NCBI GenBank assembly: GCA_029555415.1
Contig: JAKPSI010000119.1
Coordinates: 124,001 to 188,000, forward strand
DNA from: Bacteroidota bacterium
Lineage (GTDB): Bacteria; Bacteroidota; Bacteroidia; Chitinophagales; Chitinophagaceae
Length of the DNA stretch: 64,000 nucleotides
Direction: 5' to 3'
Below, piece by piece: positions 42,234-50,909 of this stretch. The translations under genes were made by a program, and so were the position numbers. The notes beneath the pieces are model-generated. The model was given only the letters and a program-made list of their open reading frames with translations, had not been told where the DNA came from and ran no database searches. The stretch's first letter is position 1; each line of letters opens with the position of its first letter.

Positions 42234-43013
42234 TTATCGTTCATGCAGCAGCAGGGTCCGGAAGGCCATTGAATCACCGGAGAAAACATTGAAGTCCACT
42301 TTGGAGAGGATCCCGTTCACATGTCCCTCATCACTGTGCTGCCAGAATAGCCAGTCACGGCCGATCCGCGGCTGGTCCGGCTGATAATAATGCGCCACCC
42401 ATAATGGATATTCATCGAAATCATTGCCGAGGTAACGGGCATAGAATTCCGGATTGGTATAAATGATCGGCTGAATATGATAATAATCCTCCACGATATC
42501 CAGCCACTTCTTCATTTCCTTCTTCAGTGATGCGGCCGTTGCGCCATTCAATTGCTCCACATCCAGCACCGGCGGCAGATCACCCGGATGCAGTTCCACA
42601 TTATCGATGAAATGTTCCGCCTGCATTCTGCCGTCCTTGGACCCGATGAAAAAATGATAGGCCCCGCGGATGATCCCGGCTTCTTTCGCTTTTTTCCAGT
42701 TGCGCCCGAACTGTGGATCATCGATCCCGATACCTTCTGTGGCTTTGATGAAGGCGAAGCCCAGTTTGACGTCCATCACATTCATCTTGCTCACTTCTTC
42801 CCATGCGATGGTCTGCTGGTATTTGGAAACATCGATGCCGTGAATGGAATAAGAAGAAGGGATGCTGATGCCGAATTCCGGATAGCGGGCTTCCTTCGCC
42901 TTTTTATAAGTGACCCATTGAAAGAACAGCCAGCCCCCGTAAGCGGTCAGCCCCACTGCGAATACAATGAATAAGGTCAGTCGGGACAGTCTTTTTTGCT
43001 TCCTGCTCAGCAT
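42234..43013 (-). CDS. GH25 family lysozyme-like protein
   Basis: A 259-residue protein with an N-terminal membrane anchor (about residues 12-32) and a GH25 domain: IHGIDVSKYQQTIAWEEVSK, FAFIKATEGIGIDDP, GAYHFFIGS and PPVLDVEQLNG (catalytic Asp-x-Glu). GH25 enzymes cleave the beta-1,4 bond of peptidoglycan. The C-terminal WQHSDEGHVNGI matches the family ending. Divergent from the acyltransferase at 43146. Confidence 0.92.
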   Translation of the reverse strand: MLSRKQKRLSRLTLFIVFAVGLTAYGGWLFFQWVTYKKAKEARYPEFGISIPSSYSIHGIDVSKYQQTIAWEEVSKMNVMDVKLGFAFIKATEGIGIDDPQFGRNWKKAKEAGIIRGAYHFFIGSKDGRMQAEHFIDNVELHPGDLPPVLDVEQLNGATAASLKKEMKKWLDIVEDYYHIQPIIYTNPEFYARYLGNDFDEYPLWVAHYYQPDQPRIGRDWLFWQHSDEGHVNGILSKVDFNVFSGDSMAFRTLLLHER

Positions 43014-43145
43014 GGGTGGTGGTAATTGATCCGGAACGCAAATATAACCGGCGATCTTTTAGGAATCTGTTAATTCAGCGCACACATTTCCGCGCAGGTC
43101 ATCTTCTTATATTCCCTGAATCCATTATCTTTTCAAGACCTAACG

Positions 43146-43715
43146 ATGTACTATTTCTGGAAAATATGGTGGAAGCTCACGGGCTGGAAGCTCAAAGGTG
43201 AATTCCCGCGGCAGTTACCCAAAATGGTGCTGGCTGTTGCGCCCCATACCAGCTGGCATGATTTCCCCATAGGTATCGCCGCCCGTAGTCTGGTCCGTGC
43301 CGGCAAGATCCGTTTCCTGGGTAAAAAAGAGCTGTTCGATGGCCCCTTTGGCTGGATGTTCCGTGCCCTGGGAGGCACACCGGTGGACCGTTTCAGCAAT
43401 AAGGGCATGGTGGAGCAGGTGGCGGATCTGTTCAGATCGAATGATGAATTCAAGATCGCGATGGCGCCGGAGGGTACACGCAAACAGGTCACCAAACTCA
43501 GGACCGGTTTCTACCAGATCGCTTTACAGGCCAGGGTACCTATAGTCATGGTCGGACTTGATTTCGGCAGCAAGCAGGTCTGTTTCTCCGAGCCCTTTGA
43601 TCCTACCGGTGATGAAGAAAAAGACATGCAGCATATCATCCGCTTCTTCGCAGGCATGCGGGGGAAGTATCCGGAACAGGGGGTGGGGCATTTGGTGGAT
43701 AGTAATAATGTATAA
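43146..43715 (+). CDS. Lysophospholipid acyltransferase family protein
   Basis: A 189-residue member of the PlsC/lysophospholipid acyltransferase family. Motif I is PHTSWHDFP (in place of the usual His-x4-Asp), motif III is MAPEGTRKQVTKLRTG (PEGTR), and the fold includes VPIVMVGLDFGSKQVCFSEP. Such enzymes acylate glycerophosphate or other lipids. Its last ~50 bases (43647-43694) are repeated downstream at 44575 and 50680 as part of gene remnants, while this copy is intact. The S51 gene starts 18 bases after its stop. Confidence 0.88.
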   Translation: MYYFWKIWWKLTGWKLKGEFPRQLPKMVLAVAPHTSWHDFPIGIAARSLVRAGKIRFLGKKELFDGPFGWMFRALGGTPVDRFSNKGMVEQVADLFRSNDEFKIAMAPEGTRKQVTKLRTGFYQIALQARVPIVMVGLDFGSKQVCFSEPFDPTGDEEKDMQHIIRFFAGMRGKYPEQGVGHLVDSNNV

Positions 43716-43732
43716 CTGTTAAACCAATTGAA

Positions 43733-44521
43733 ATGAATCGCAGGGATTTTATCAAAACAACCTCTACGGCAGTACCAGTGATTTCACTGCCCTTGTTGAA
43801 TGAAATAAAAATGAATCCAGCAGTTCCTGTAAGAAAACTATTTGTTTATGGAGGTGAATTTGACAGGGTATTCATTAAATATGCCGCTTCGTTAACAGGA
43901 AAACAGCATCCAAAGATCTGTTTCCTGCCTACAGCCGCAGGTGATGCACCTGGCTATATTGTGCGGTGGTTTGAGAGCTGTGCAGGTCTACCCGTTGCGC
44001 CTTATGTTCAGCGATCCTTCATCTCCTCATACAATCAGAAAGAGTCATTCGAAGATATCTTTTTGAGTATGGATGTCATTTTAGTGGGAGGGGGAAACAC
44101 TTTGAATTTGATGGCCATCTGGAAAGCACAGGGGATGGATATGGCATTACGAAAAGCATATGAATCAGGGGTGGTGCTGGGAGGCGGGAGTGCAGGATCT
44201 CTTTGCTGGTTCGAGCAGGGGACTACTGATTCCCGACCCGCAAAATTGTCCACGGTAGAGGGCTTAGGTTTTATCCAGGCCAGTCATAGTCCGCATTACG
44301 ATGGAGAAGCGCAACGAAGGCCCCTTTATATCTCCAAGATAAAGAGTGGTGAATATAAACCAGGATATGCTTGTGATAATGGCGCAGGGATATATTTTGG
44401 GAATGAAGCCGTCAAACAAGTTGTTTCGCTTGACCAAAAAAGCAACGCCTATTTTGTGGGTATGTCCGAAGGGGAAGTTAAAGAAACGGTGCTTCAGAAA
44501 ATTGTACTGCCCTCTTCCTGA
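43733..44521 (+). CDS. S51 family serine peptidase / cyanophycinase-like, with signal
   Basis: A 262-residue protein with an RR-containing N-terminus (MNRRDFIKTTSTAVP) resembling a Tat signal, followed by a glutamine-amidotransferase-like (peptidase S51) fold: ILVGGGNTLNLMAIW, then VVLGGGSAGSLCWFEQG with the nucleophilic Ser and SHSPHYDGE as possible His-containing site. S51 enzymes include peptidase E (aspartyl dipeptidase) and cyanophycinase. No partner gene indicates the substrate. GC is lower than the core and it follows an acyltransferase tail, consistent with insertion. Confidence 0.82.
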   Translation: MNRRDFIKTTSTAVPVISLPLLNEIKMNPAVPVRKLFVYGGEFDRVFIKYAASLTGKQHPKICFLPTAAGDAPGYIVRWFESCAGLPVAPYVQRSFISSYNQKESFEDIFLSMDVILVGGGNTLNLMAIWKAQGMDMALRKAYESGVVLGGGSAGSLCWFEQGTTDSRPAKLSTVEGLGFIQASHSPHYDGEAQRRPLYISKIKSGEYKPGYACDNGAGIYFGNEAVKQVVSLDQKSNAYFVGMSEGEVKETVLQKIVLPSS

Positions 44522-44541
44522 CAGTAGCATGGCTCGTCAAT

Positions 44542-44637
44542 GAAGTGGCTGATATGCAAACGACCTTCCGCATCTTCGCGGGCATGCGGGGGAAATATCC
44601 GGAGCAGGGGGTGGGGCATTTGGTGAGGGAAGATTAA
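44542..44637 (+). pseudogene. Remnant of the acyltransferase 3' end (copy B)
   Basis: A frame ending in TAA reads EVADMQTTFRIFAGMRGKYP then EQGVGHLVRED, matching the last ~32 residues of the acyltransferase at 43146 (DMQHIIRFFAGMRGKYPEQG). The 48-bp stretch 44575-44622 has three mismatches against 43647-43694. No upstream part of the gene exists. The rest of 44638-44864 is AT-rich and shows nothing recognisable. Confidence 0.8.
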
Positions 44638-44864
44638 TGTTCAGGTTTTTAAGAACTTCCTATTGCTGTACCTGCAATTGAAAAGGCAAATTTGCCAGGC
44701 CTCAAATGCCAATACATGGACACTATGAACTAATAATTTTAATAGTGTATATTATAGTGTTGGATGCAAGACACAGAGCCCGCACCCTAATAACAGGCAA
44801 CCATTTCAGAGGTTTCATTTTAAGTTAGTTTAACATAACTATACAGTAAATCAATACATACAGA

Positions 44865-45584
44865 ATGAAACCAGACCGAACTATCTTTCAAAAAAGTCAT
44901 ATATTTTTTGCTGCATTTTTTCTGCTAATGCTTGCAGGCTTCTGGTTGACATATTTCACAAAAATATCAGACCAGGAAAACTATCGTATGCATGTACATG
45001 GTGTAACACTAATATTATGGTGTACACTTTTAATATCTCAAGCGTATTTAATAAGAATAAAACGATACGCGCTTCATAAGCGGTTAGGCAAGCTATCTTA
45101 TGTGATAGTCCCGCTAATTGCATTTACAACCATTGACCTCTATAAATACCGGTTAAGTGAGCTTACAATATTAAGCACAAGAGACTACTTGTTTACAGCC
45201 TCGGTTTTAATTGCTCTTCTTACTTTTTTGATCTTTTATGGACTTGCAATTTATTATAAAAACAAGCCGGCAATTCATGCACGATATATCATCTGTACCG
45301 TTTTTCCCATGTTCACAGCTGTTTTCGACCGCATCATTGACTCCTATTTTCCTTTTCTGTTACCTTATTTTCCGGACGTAGAGGGGCCTGTTGCTCAGGC
45401 TTTCGGGTTAACCTTAGGTGATATCTGCTTATTCGCTTTATGCATCTGGGACTGGCGTTCGCATAAGCGCATATACGTCTTTCCCATTGCTTTGATCATT
45501 CATCTTATCTATCATTTTTCAGTTCTGTATTTTTATAAATTTGAATTTTGGAGATCGTTTTGTAATTGGTTCTTTCATTTGTGA
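44865..45584 (+). CDS. Seven-TM hypothetical membrane protein
   Basis: A 239-residue protein with about seven hydrophobic helices (near residues 14, 47, 78, 108, 140, 185 and 208 onward). YRMHVHGVTLILWCTLLISQ and YALHKRLGKLSYVIVPL carry conserved His residues in loops. I cannot name the family with confidence; it resembles unassigned Bacteroidota membrane proteins. AT-rich and non-native in composition; probably accessory DNA, following the second acyltransferase tail. Confidence 0.6.
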   Translation: MKPDRTIFQKSHIFFAAFFLLMLAGFWLTYFTKISDQENYRMHVHGVTLILWCTLLISQAYLIRIKRYALHKRLGKLSYVIVPLIAFTTIDLYKYRLSELTILSTRDYLFTASVLIALLTFLIFYGLAIYYKNKPAIHARYIICTVFPMFTAVFDRIIDSYFPFLLPYFPDVEGPVAQAFGLTLGDICLFALCIWDWRSHKRIYVFPIALIIHLIYHFSVLYFYKFEFWRSFCNWFFHL

Positions 45585-45684
45585 AGGAATGAAGTATTAA
45601 AGAATACCAGCACAGCAGAAAGCCTTCTCTCGCATATCATTTACTCGAGCAGTAAAACTATCTGGAAGACTAAACAAATTCAAA

Positions 45685-46221
45685 ATGAAAAAATATATAC
45701 TGGCGCTTTGGGTTGTTATTATTTTAATTTCATGTAATGGTCAATTAAACAAATCGAGGATTGAAATTAACCCGGATCATATCAGGCGAGAAGCGATCAA
45801 AATGACAGATTTTTTAACAGAAAGAAACTGTGATTCTTTCATTGCATTTCAGTATCCCAAAATTATTGAAATGTTCGGAGGCAGGCAAAAGGCTTTTCTT
45901 GCAATTACCAAAAGTTGGAAAAATCATGATGCGGATAGTCTAAAGATCACGAGAATCACAATTGGTGAACCGACGAAAGTTATTAGCTATAAAGATGAAC
46001 TTCAATGTACAATCCCCCAAAACGTTGTGATTAAGAGTCCTAAAGTTTCGATAAGTGTAAAGTCAACATTGATCGCCATTTCAAAGGATGGGGGAAATAG
46101 ATGGTATTTTATAGATGCGGTTGGAGATAATATTAAAAACATAAGATCGACTTTCCCAAATATCAGCAAAGAGCTAGTGATCCCGGAACAAACAAAGCCT
46201 GAAGTTATTAATGAGCTATGA
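45685..46221 (+). CDS. Hypothetical lipoprotein
   Basis: A 178-residue protein with a lipoprotein signal (MKKYILALWVVIILISCNGQ, lipobox Cys 17). The rest is alpha+beta with FIAFQYPKIIEMFGGRQKAF and a C-terminal half (WYFIDAVGDNIKNIRSTFPN) reminiscent of unassigned DUF-type periplasmic domains. AT-rich, in the same orientation as the membrane gene 100 bases upstream. No recognised family. Confidence 0.6.
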   Translation: MKKYILALWVVIILISCNGQLNKSRIEINPDHIRREAIKMTDFLTERNCDSFIAFQYPKIIEMFGGRQKAFLAITKSWKNHDADSLKITRITIGEPTKVISYKDELQCTIPQNVVIKSPKVSISVKSTLIAISKDGGNRWYFIDAVGDNIKNIRSTFPNISKELVIPEQTKPEVINEL

Positions 46222-46354
46222 TCTCTTTACAACGATCGGTTCCATACTCATCTTCTCCATTTGGGCAATCATAGCCTTTACGGGAAAAAGAAAGTATTTC
46301 AGGATCTTAAGGATGCCGGGAGATCATTCATCCAGATCCAGCGAAATAAGTTGA
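46211..46354 (+). CDS. Putative small or truncated membrane protein, 47 residues
   Basis: An ATG frame that overlaps the stop of the lipoprotein gene by 11 bases (a coupled-gene arrangement) and encodes MSYDLFTTIGSILIFSIWAI plus IAFTGKRKYF..., a clear N-terminal membrane helix followed by a basic segment. It runs 31 bases into the end of the oppositely oriented LuxR gene. The membrane helix plus abrupt end suggests a gene cut off where this accessory block joins older DNA. It may be a chance frame. Confidence 0.35.
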   Translation: MSYDLFTTIGSILIFSIWAIIAFTGKRKYFRILRMPGDHSSRSSEIS

Positions 46355-46959
46355 TACGCCGCTGCGATCCGTATCAGCTCCGCCGTATTCCGCGCATTGA
46401 GTTTACTCAGCAGATTCTTCCGGTGTGTATCGATGGTTGTGGTGCTCAGAAATATCTTCTGCGCGATCTCGGGATTGGTCAGCCCCCTTGCCACCAGCTC
46501 CAGCACTTCCTTTTCCCGCGCGGTGATCACCGGTTTCTTCTTCTCCGGATTTTCACGGATCAGTGTCGCCACCTGCTCACTGAGATAGACCTTGCCCTGC
46601 ATCACCTGCCTGATCGCATCTTTCAGTTCCTGGCGCGTTGCGTTCTTCAGCACATAACCGGAAGCGCCGTATTCCAGCATCTTGCGGACATAAGTCTCCT
46701 GGTTGAAAGTACTCAGGCCGATGATGAAGATGCCGGGATATGTTTTTTTGATCTCCTTGCAAAGGTCGATCCCGTTGATATCCGGCAAATTGATATCCAG
46801 CAGGATCACATCCGGTTGCTGCTGATGCAGGAAAGCCAGGCAGGACGCGCCATTGGACGCATGGCCCACCCAATCGATCTCTTCATCACTTTGTAAAAGC
46901 GACCGGATCCCTTCAATGACCATGTAGTGGTCGTCAACAATGAATAAACTTACTTTCAT
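46324..46959 (-). CDS. LuxR/NarL family response regulator
   Basis: A 211-residue response regulator. Receiver domain with phospho-acceptor Asp in VILLDINLPDING and the VDDH acidic pocket at residues 8-11; C-terminal LuxR HTH in VITAREKEVLELVARGLTNP with EIAQKIFLSTTTIDTHRKNL. Its cognate kinase is the gene immediately upstream on the same strand: the regulator's ATG directly follows the kinase's TAA stop. It would bind inverted repeats; one candidate lies in the divergent region at 48979. Confidence 0.95.
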   Translation of the reverse strand: MKVSLFIVDDHYMVIEGIRSLLQSDEEIDWVGHASNGASCLAFLHQQQPDVILLDINLPDINGIDLCKEIKKTYPGIFIIGLSTFNQETYVRKMLEYGASGYVLKNATRQELKDAIRQVMQGKVYLSEQVATLIRENPEKKKPVITAREKEVLELVARGLTNPEIAQKIFLSTTTIDTHRKNLLSKLNARNTAELIRIAAAYQLISLDLDE

Positions 46960-48927
46960 TTATACAGGTACTTCAATTTGAACAGATGTGCCTTTGCCGG
47001 CAGTGGAACGTATATCCAGCTTCCCTTTCATGTAACCGATGCGGCTCCGGATATTGAGCCAGCCCGCACCACCCTGATTCGCCGGATCCTCCGCATTGAA
47101 TCCCTTGCCATCATCTTCAACGGTCAGCGTCATGCCGCCCTCATCATAACTGATCTGAACAATGGCTTCTCTTGCACCCGCATGGCGCAGGATATTGCTG
47201 ATCAGTTCCTGCACGATCCTGTAAAGATTGATCGCGGTGGTTTGCGCGATCGTTTTTCCATCGAGGTTGAGCGACTGATAACTGATTTGCACCACACCTG
47301 AACGGTTGATGTCATTACAGAAATCCTGCAATGCCTTGTCCAGACCGAATTTCAGCAATACCTCCGGCATCATATTGTGCGCCACCCGCCTCAGTTCACT
47401 GATCGAACTGTCCAGCATATCCACGCTTCTTTCAAAAGCCTGCTGGTTCTCCGGCGTCATCACCAGGTTTTCTTTCATATGCTGGAATGAAAATTTAATG
47501 CCCGACAGCATGCCCCCGAGTCCATCATGAAGGTCCTTGGCAAGTCGTGTGCGTTCCTGCTCTTCCCCTTTCATCACCGCTTCCGCCGCGGAAAGTTGTT
47601 GCTCGGTCTCCAGTTCCTGGATCCTCTGCTGTTGTAATTTCTGATACTGTTTGTTATTCCGGTAGGCCAGGACCGAGATCAGGATCACGGCAAGGATACC
47701 CGTTGCGAGTAAGATATTGAGCAGGTTCTTTTGCCGGATCGAATACGCCTGGATCTGCTGCTTATTCTCAAGCTCCCGGATCTTCATTTCATTTTTCTCT
47801 TTCCCGTAACGGGTTTCCATTTCCTGCGTATTGCGGTTAAGCTCTTCATTCAGTAATGAATCGGCCACGATATCGCCCTGCTTCCGGTAACTTTCATAAG
47901 CATTGAGATCATGCTGCGCCAGCGCGATATCCGAAAGTAACAGGAGAATATCCCTGACACGTGCGGTCATACTATTCTCCCTGGCGAGACTCAAGGCCTG
48001 TGCACCGAAACGCCTGGCTTCCTCATACTGTTGCTGATGCATTTTCGCGATAGCCAGTCCGAACAGACTTTCCGCTTGTCCGTCCTGATCGTTGAATTGC
48101 TGCGCCAGCTTGTACGCTTCGTTGCAAAGGGGTGCGATCTTATCATACTGACCGGAAAGTTTATACGCGCCTGCAAGATTCAGTAGGACGGATTCCCTGA
48201 GTTTGACATTTTGTGTGGTCGTACTGATCGCCAGTGCTTCCTGTAATAACGGGAATGCTTTTTCCGGAGTTTTGAGACTGTTATAATGGATCGCCAGGTT
48301 ATTCAGGGCCATGCCCAGCTGTGGTGTCAGGCCCGCTTCCCGCGCCTGTTTCACGGCCTGCTCTCCATAAGTGATCGCTTCTTTGTAGCGATGCATATTC
48401 TCATATAACACCTGCAGAGCATCACTGCATTGTTCCGCATACTGGTCGTTATGCCTGAGCGCGAAGATCCGCTGCGCTTCAATGTACAATCCGGTCGCTT
48501 CTTCATAACGGCCTCCGTACACACAGGCGTTGGCGGTATTGAAGATGGCTTTGGATAAATTGAGACTGTCATTCATCCGGCGCGCCAGCAGGATCCCTTC
48601 TTTATTCAATTGATAGGAGGAATCGAAACGGCCCTGCACATTCAGGACATAGGTGTAGTTGAATATGTACTTGATGATGCCGGTCTGATATCCGATCGAA
48701 CGGCTGAGATCACCCGCCTTTTTATACCAGCTTTTGGCCGTTTCGGGCTGATCGTTCTCATATTGCTGGCCAATGCTGATGTACAGCATGGCAGCCGCAG
48801 AATCCTTCCCCGCCTGCTTTTCAAGCCGGAGCAGACTGTCCCGGTTCAGGATATCCTGGCCCCGCACCGAACCAGCCAGTATAACCATCAGCAGTACACT
48901 AAGAAAGGACCGTCTCATATATTTCAT
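46960..48927 (-). CDS. TPR-containing sensor histidine kinase (HisKA_3 type)
   Basis: A 655-residue membrane sensor kinase. Signal peptide, then a periplasmic array of TPR-like helices (about residues 30-370; repeated patterns such as ALNNLAIHYNSLKTPEKAFP), one transmembrane helix (LLNILLATGILAVILISVLA), and a cytoplasmic coiled coil leading to the HisKA_3 domain with KDLHDGLGGMLSGIKFSFQH, where the His is phosphorylated, and an ATPase domain ending in VEDDGKGFNAEDPANQGG. I start at ATG 48927; an in-frame TTG at 48945 is less likely. Typical of Bacteroidota two-component systems. Partner: the LuxR regulator. Confidence 0.93.
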   Translation of the reverse strand: MKYMRRSFLSVLLMVILAGSVRGQDILNRDSLLRLEKQAGKDSAAAMLYISIGQQYENDQPETAKSWYKKAGDLSRSIGYQTGIIKYIFNYTYVLNVQGRFDSSYQLNKEGILLARRMNDSLNLSKAIFNTANACVYGGRYEEATGLYIEAQRIFALRHNDQYAEQCSDALQVLYENMHRYKEAITYGEQAVKQAREAGLTPQLGMALNNLAIHYNSLKTPEKAFPLLQEALAISTTTQNVKLRESVLLNLAGAYKLSGQYDKIAPLCNEAYKLAQQFNDQDGQAESLFGLAIAKMHQQQYEEARRFGAQALSLARENSMTARVRDILLLLSDIALAQHDLNAYESYRKQGDIVADSLLNEELNRNTQEMETRYGKEKNEMKIRELENKQQIQAYSIRQKNLLNILLATGILAVILISVLAYRNNKQYQKLQQQRIQELETEQQLSAAEAVMKGEEQERTRLAKDLHDGLGGMLSGIKFSFQHMKENLVMTPENQQAFERSVDMLDSSISELRRVAHNMMPEVLLKFGLDKALQDFCNDINRSGVVQISYQSLNLDGKTIAQTTAINLYRIVQELISNILRHAGAREAIVQISYDEGGMTLTVEDDGKGFNAEDPANQGGAGWLNIRSRIGYMKGKLDIRSTAGKGTSVQIEVPV

Positions 48928-48978
48928 GGGCTGTATAATACTCAAATATCATGATCTGTACGACGAAGCGCCTCCACC

Positions 48979-49019
48979 AAAACCATGATTTTCGTCAAAA
49001 AAATGAAATTCATGGTTTT
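48979..49019. promoter_or_regulatory. 10-bp inverted repeat in the divergent kinase/secreted-protein promoter
   Basis: AAAACCATGA (48979-48988) pairs perfectly with TCATGGTTTT (49010-49019). It lies between the kinase start and the gene at 49071, whose -7-like box TATTTTTG is at 49048-49055. Spacing of about 21 bases between arms suits a dimeric regulator or hairpin. A LuxR-type regulator site is plausible but unproven. Confidence 0.45.
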
Positions 49020-49070
49020 AGGGGAAGACCTGAGCGGCAGCAGCGGATATTTTTGGATAAAATCAGGCAC

Positions 49071-50456
49071 ATGAAAAAAAGCTGGCTGTATCTCTTATTG
49101 GCATTGATGGTCTCCGGTAAAATCTCCGCACAGGCCGAAACATTTGACATCTACCAGTACACCGCTCCGAAAGAGTGGGTGAAGCAGGCGGGTTCCGGAA
49201 CCATGGCTTTTACCTTATCGGATGATAAGAAGAACACTTTCGCCATGATCGTGCTCTACAGCAGCCGGAAAAGTGAGGGCAGTGCGCAGAAGGATTTTGA
49301 CAAGAGCTGGGATATCGTTTCAAAAAGCACCGGCATTACCACGGCGCCACAGATGCAGGCCCCGGAAACAGATAAAGGTTGGACATCACTGACCGGAGTA
49401 ACAACTTATGTAGCAGATAAAGCCACCGCGGCGATCGTACTCAGTTCTTTCACCGGATCCGGCAAATGCGGCACCGTATTGGTTTCATTCAATGATGCCG
49501 GTTATCAGGCCGCGATCGAAGCGTTCCTGAACAGCCTGGACCTGAATGCGAATGCCGCTCCGGTAACAACACAGAATAATAATACTACAACAACTACTAC
49601 TACTGCATCATCAACAGCAGGGGGCATTAGTTATACCGTTCCGCGAGGCTGGACTGAAACCAAAAACGCGAATGGAAGCGTGTCCATAGCTTCACCCTTA
49701 TTGGAGTGCCGGGAAAACAGCTATTACACCATTCATTATCTCGGCAGCTCTGTATATAACGGCAGCTTACAGGAATATGCCGCGAACCTGCACAAGTCTT
49801 ATTTCTATGAAGGTGCCAATGCACCGACACAGTATATGTCCGGCGACAAAAACATCTCGAAGGGTTATGACAATGACGGACGTGAATATCTGTCATTTGC
49901 CACCTCGGCGCATTTGTTCGATAAGGACCGCTGCTATCATTATGGCATGGTGTACCTGCTGCGGACCGGGGATCAGATGGCTGTTTTCCTGGTCGAACTG
50001 AGACCCGTTAACAGCAATAAAGAAGGAATACCGGGGTGGGGAAATTTTCTGAGTGATTGTAACGCCCTGCGTTCAGCCTGGAGCCGTTTTCTTAGTGCGG
50101 TAAAATTCAATAAACCCGGAAAACCGCTCGGGACGCTGCCGGAAGAGCTTTTCGGCAACTGGGAAAGCCGCGTCATCCTCGGGGCTACCTACTTTGGCTT
50201 CATTGATTCCCGGATCATGGAACGCTATCATTTCATGGAAGACGGCCGTTATCAATCCCAGAAAATGCTGGCCGGCAATAACTACGGCAAATACCAGGTT
50301 ACCGGTAACAAACTCACCATCACCGATGCATCGGGCAAGAGCAGCAGCTACCGTTTCAGGCTTGAATCCGTATTTGAATACGGAAGCTGGAAACGAGAAC
50401 TGACGCTGCTGGATGCGAATGGGAAGGAGGTGACGTTGCGGTATGATGGGGAGTAA
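49071..50456 (+). CDS. Secreted protein with duplicated PsbP/DUF1795-like domains
   Basis: A 461-residue exported protein (signal peptide to about residue 21, ISAQ). Two related beta-rich modules are visible: one beginning YTAPKEWVKQAGSGTM (about residues 30-160) and one beginning YTVPRGWTETKNANGSVSIA (about 190-340), joined by a Thr/Asn-rich linker (about 163-186). A third C-terminal beta module (GNWESRVILGATYFGFIDSR) follows, lipocalin-like. Function unknown. It is divergent from the two-component operon, making it the prime candidate target of that system. Confidence 0.68.
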   Translation: MKKSWLYLLLALMVSGKISAQAETFDIYQYTAPKEWVKQAGSGTMAFTLSDDKKNTFAMIVLYSSRKSEGSAQKDFDKSWDIVSKSTGITTAPQMQAPETDKGWTSLTGVTTYVADKATAAIVLSSFTGSGKCGTVLVSFNDAGYQAAIEAFLNSLDLNANAAPVTTQNNNTTTTTTTASSTAGGISYTVPRGWTETKNANGSVSIASPLLECRENSYYTIHYLGSSVYNGSLQEYAANLHKSYFYEGANAPTQYMSGDKNISKGYDNDGREYLSFATSAHLFDKDRCYHYGMVYLLRTGDQMAVFLVELRPVNSNKEGIPGWGNFLSDCNALRSAWSRFLSAVKFNKPGKPLGTLPEELFGNWESRVILGATYFGFIDSRIMERYHFMEDGRYQSQKMLAGNNYGKYQVTGNKLTITDASGKSSSYRFRLESVFEYGSWKRELTLLDANGKEVTLRYDGE

Positions 50457-50489
50457 AATACCTCGCTAAATTTCATATCTTACTTAGGG

Positions 50490-50736
50490 TTCCCCAGGCG
50501 CATGGAGTTATGCGCAAGCGTGTGGAGAAACCAGGGATCAGGGTTTCCCAGATAGGTTCGTATTTCACGTTCCGATCATCATATTGAGACTTGATTTCGG
50601 CAGCAAACAGGTCTGTTTCTCCGAGCCTTTCTATCTCACCGGTGAAGAAGAGAAGGACATGCAGCAAATCATCCGCTTCTTCGCAGGCATGCGGGGGAAG
50701 TATCCGGAACAGGGGGTGGGGCATTTGATGATGTAA
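50490..50736 (+). pseudogene. Degenerate acyltransferase remnant (copy C)
   Basis: The last ~150 bases are nearly identical to 43557-43700 of the intact acyltransferase gene (LDFGSKQVCFSEP; TGEEEKDMQQIIRFFAGMRG; then KYPEQGVGHLMM and stop). Further upstream the match becomes weak but can be traced (RKRVEKP resembling RKQVTKL). The reading frame is broken. The 48-bp unit 50680-50727 is identical to 43647-43694. It directly precedes the AT-rich helicase gene. Confidence 0.82.
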
Positions 50737-50909
50737 ACGTAACCGGCTGAGTATTTTTCCTTCAAATTCCTTTTTGAAGTGCCATCTTTCAATTTGAATG
50801 GGTGGTTGCACACAGTTTACGAATAGCGTAAATTAGAGTGTAATCAAGGACTCTTTTACTAACATTCAACAGTCAATTGAGAAGCATTTGTTCTAAAGGC
50901 ATAAAAACA

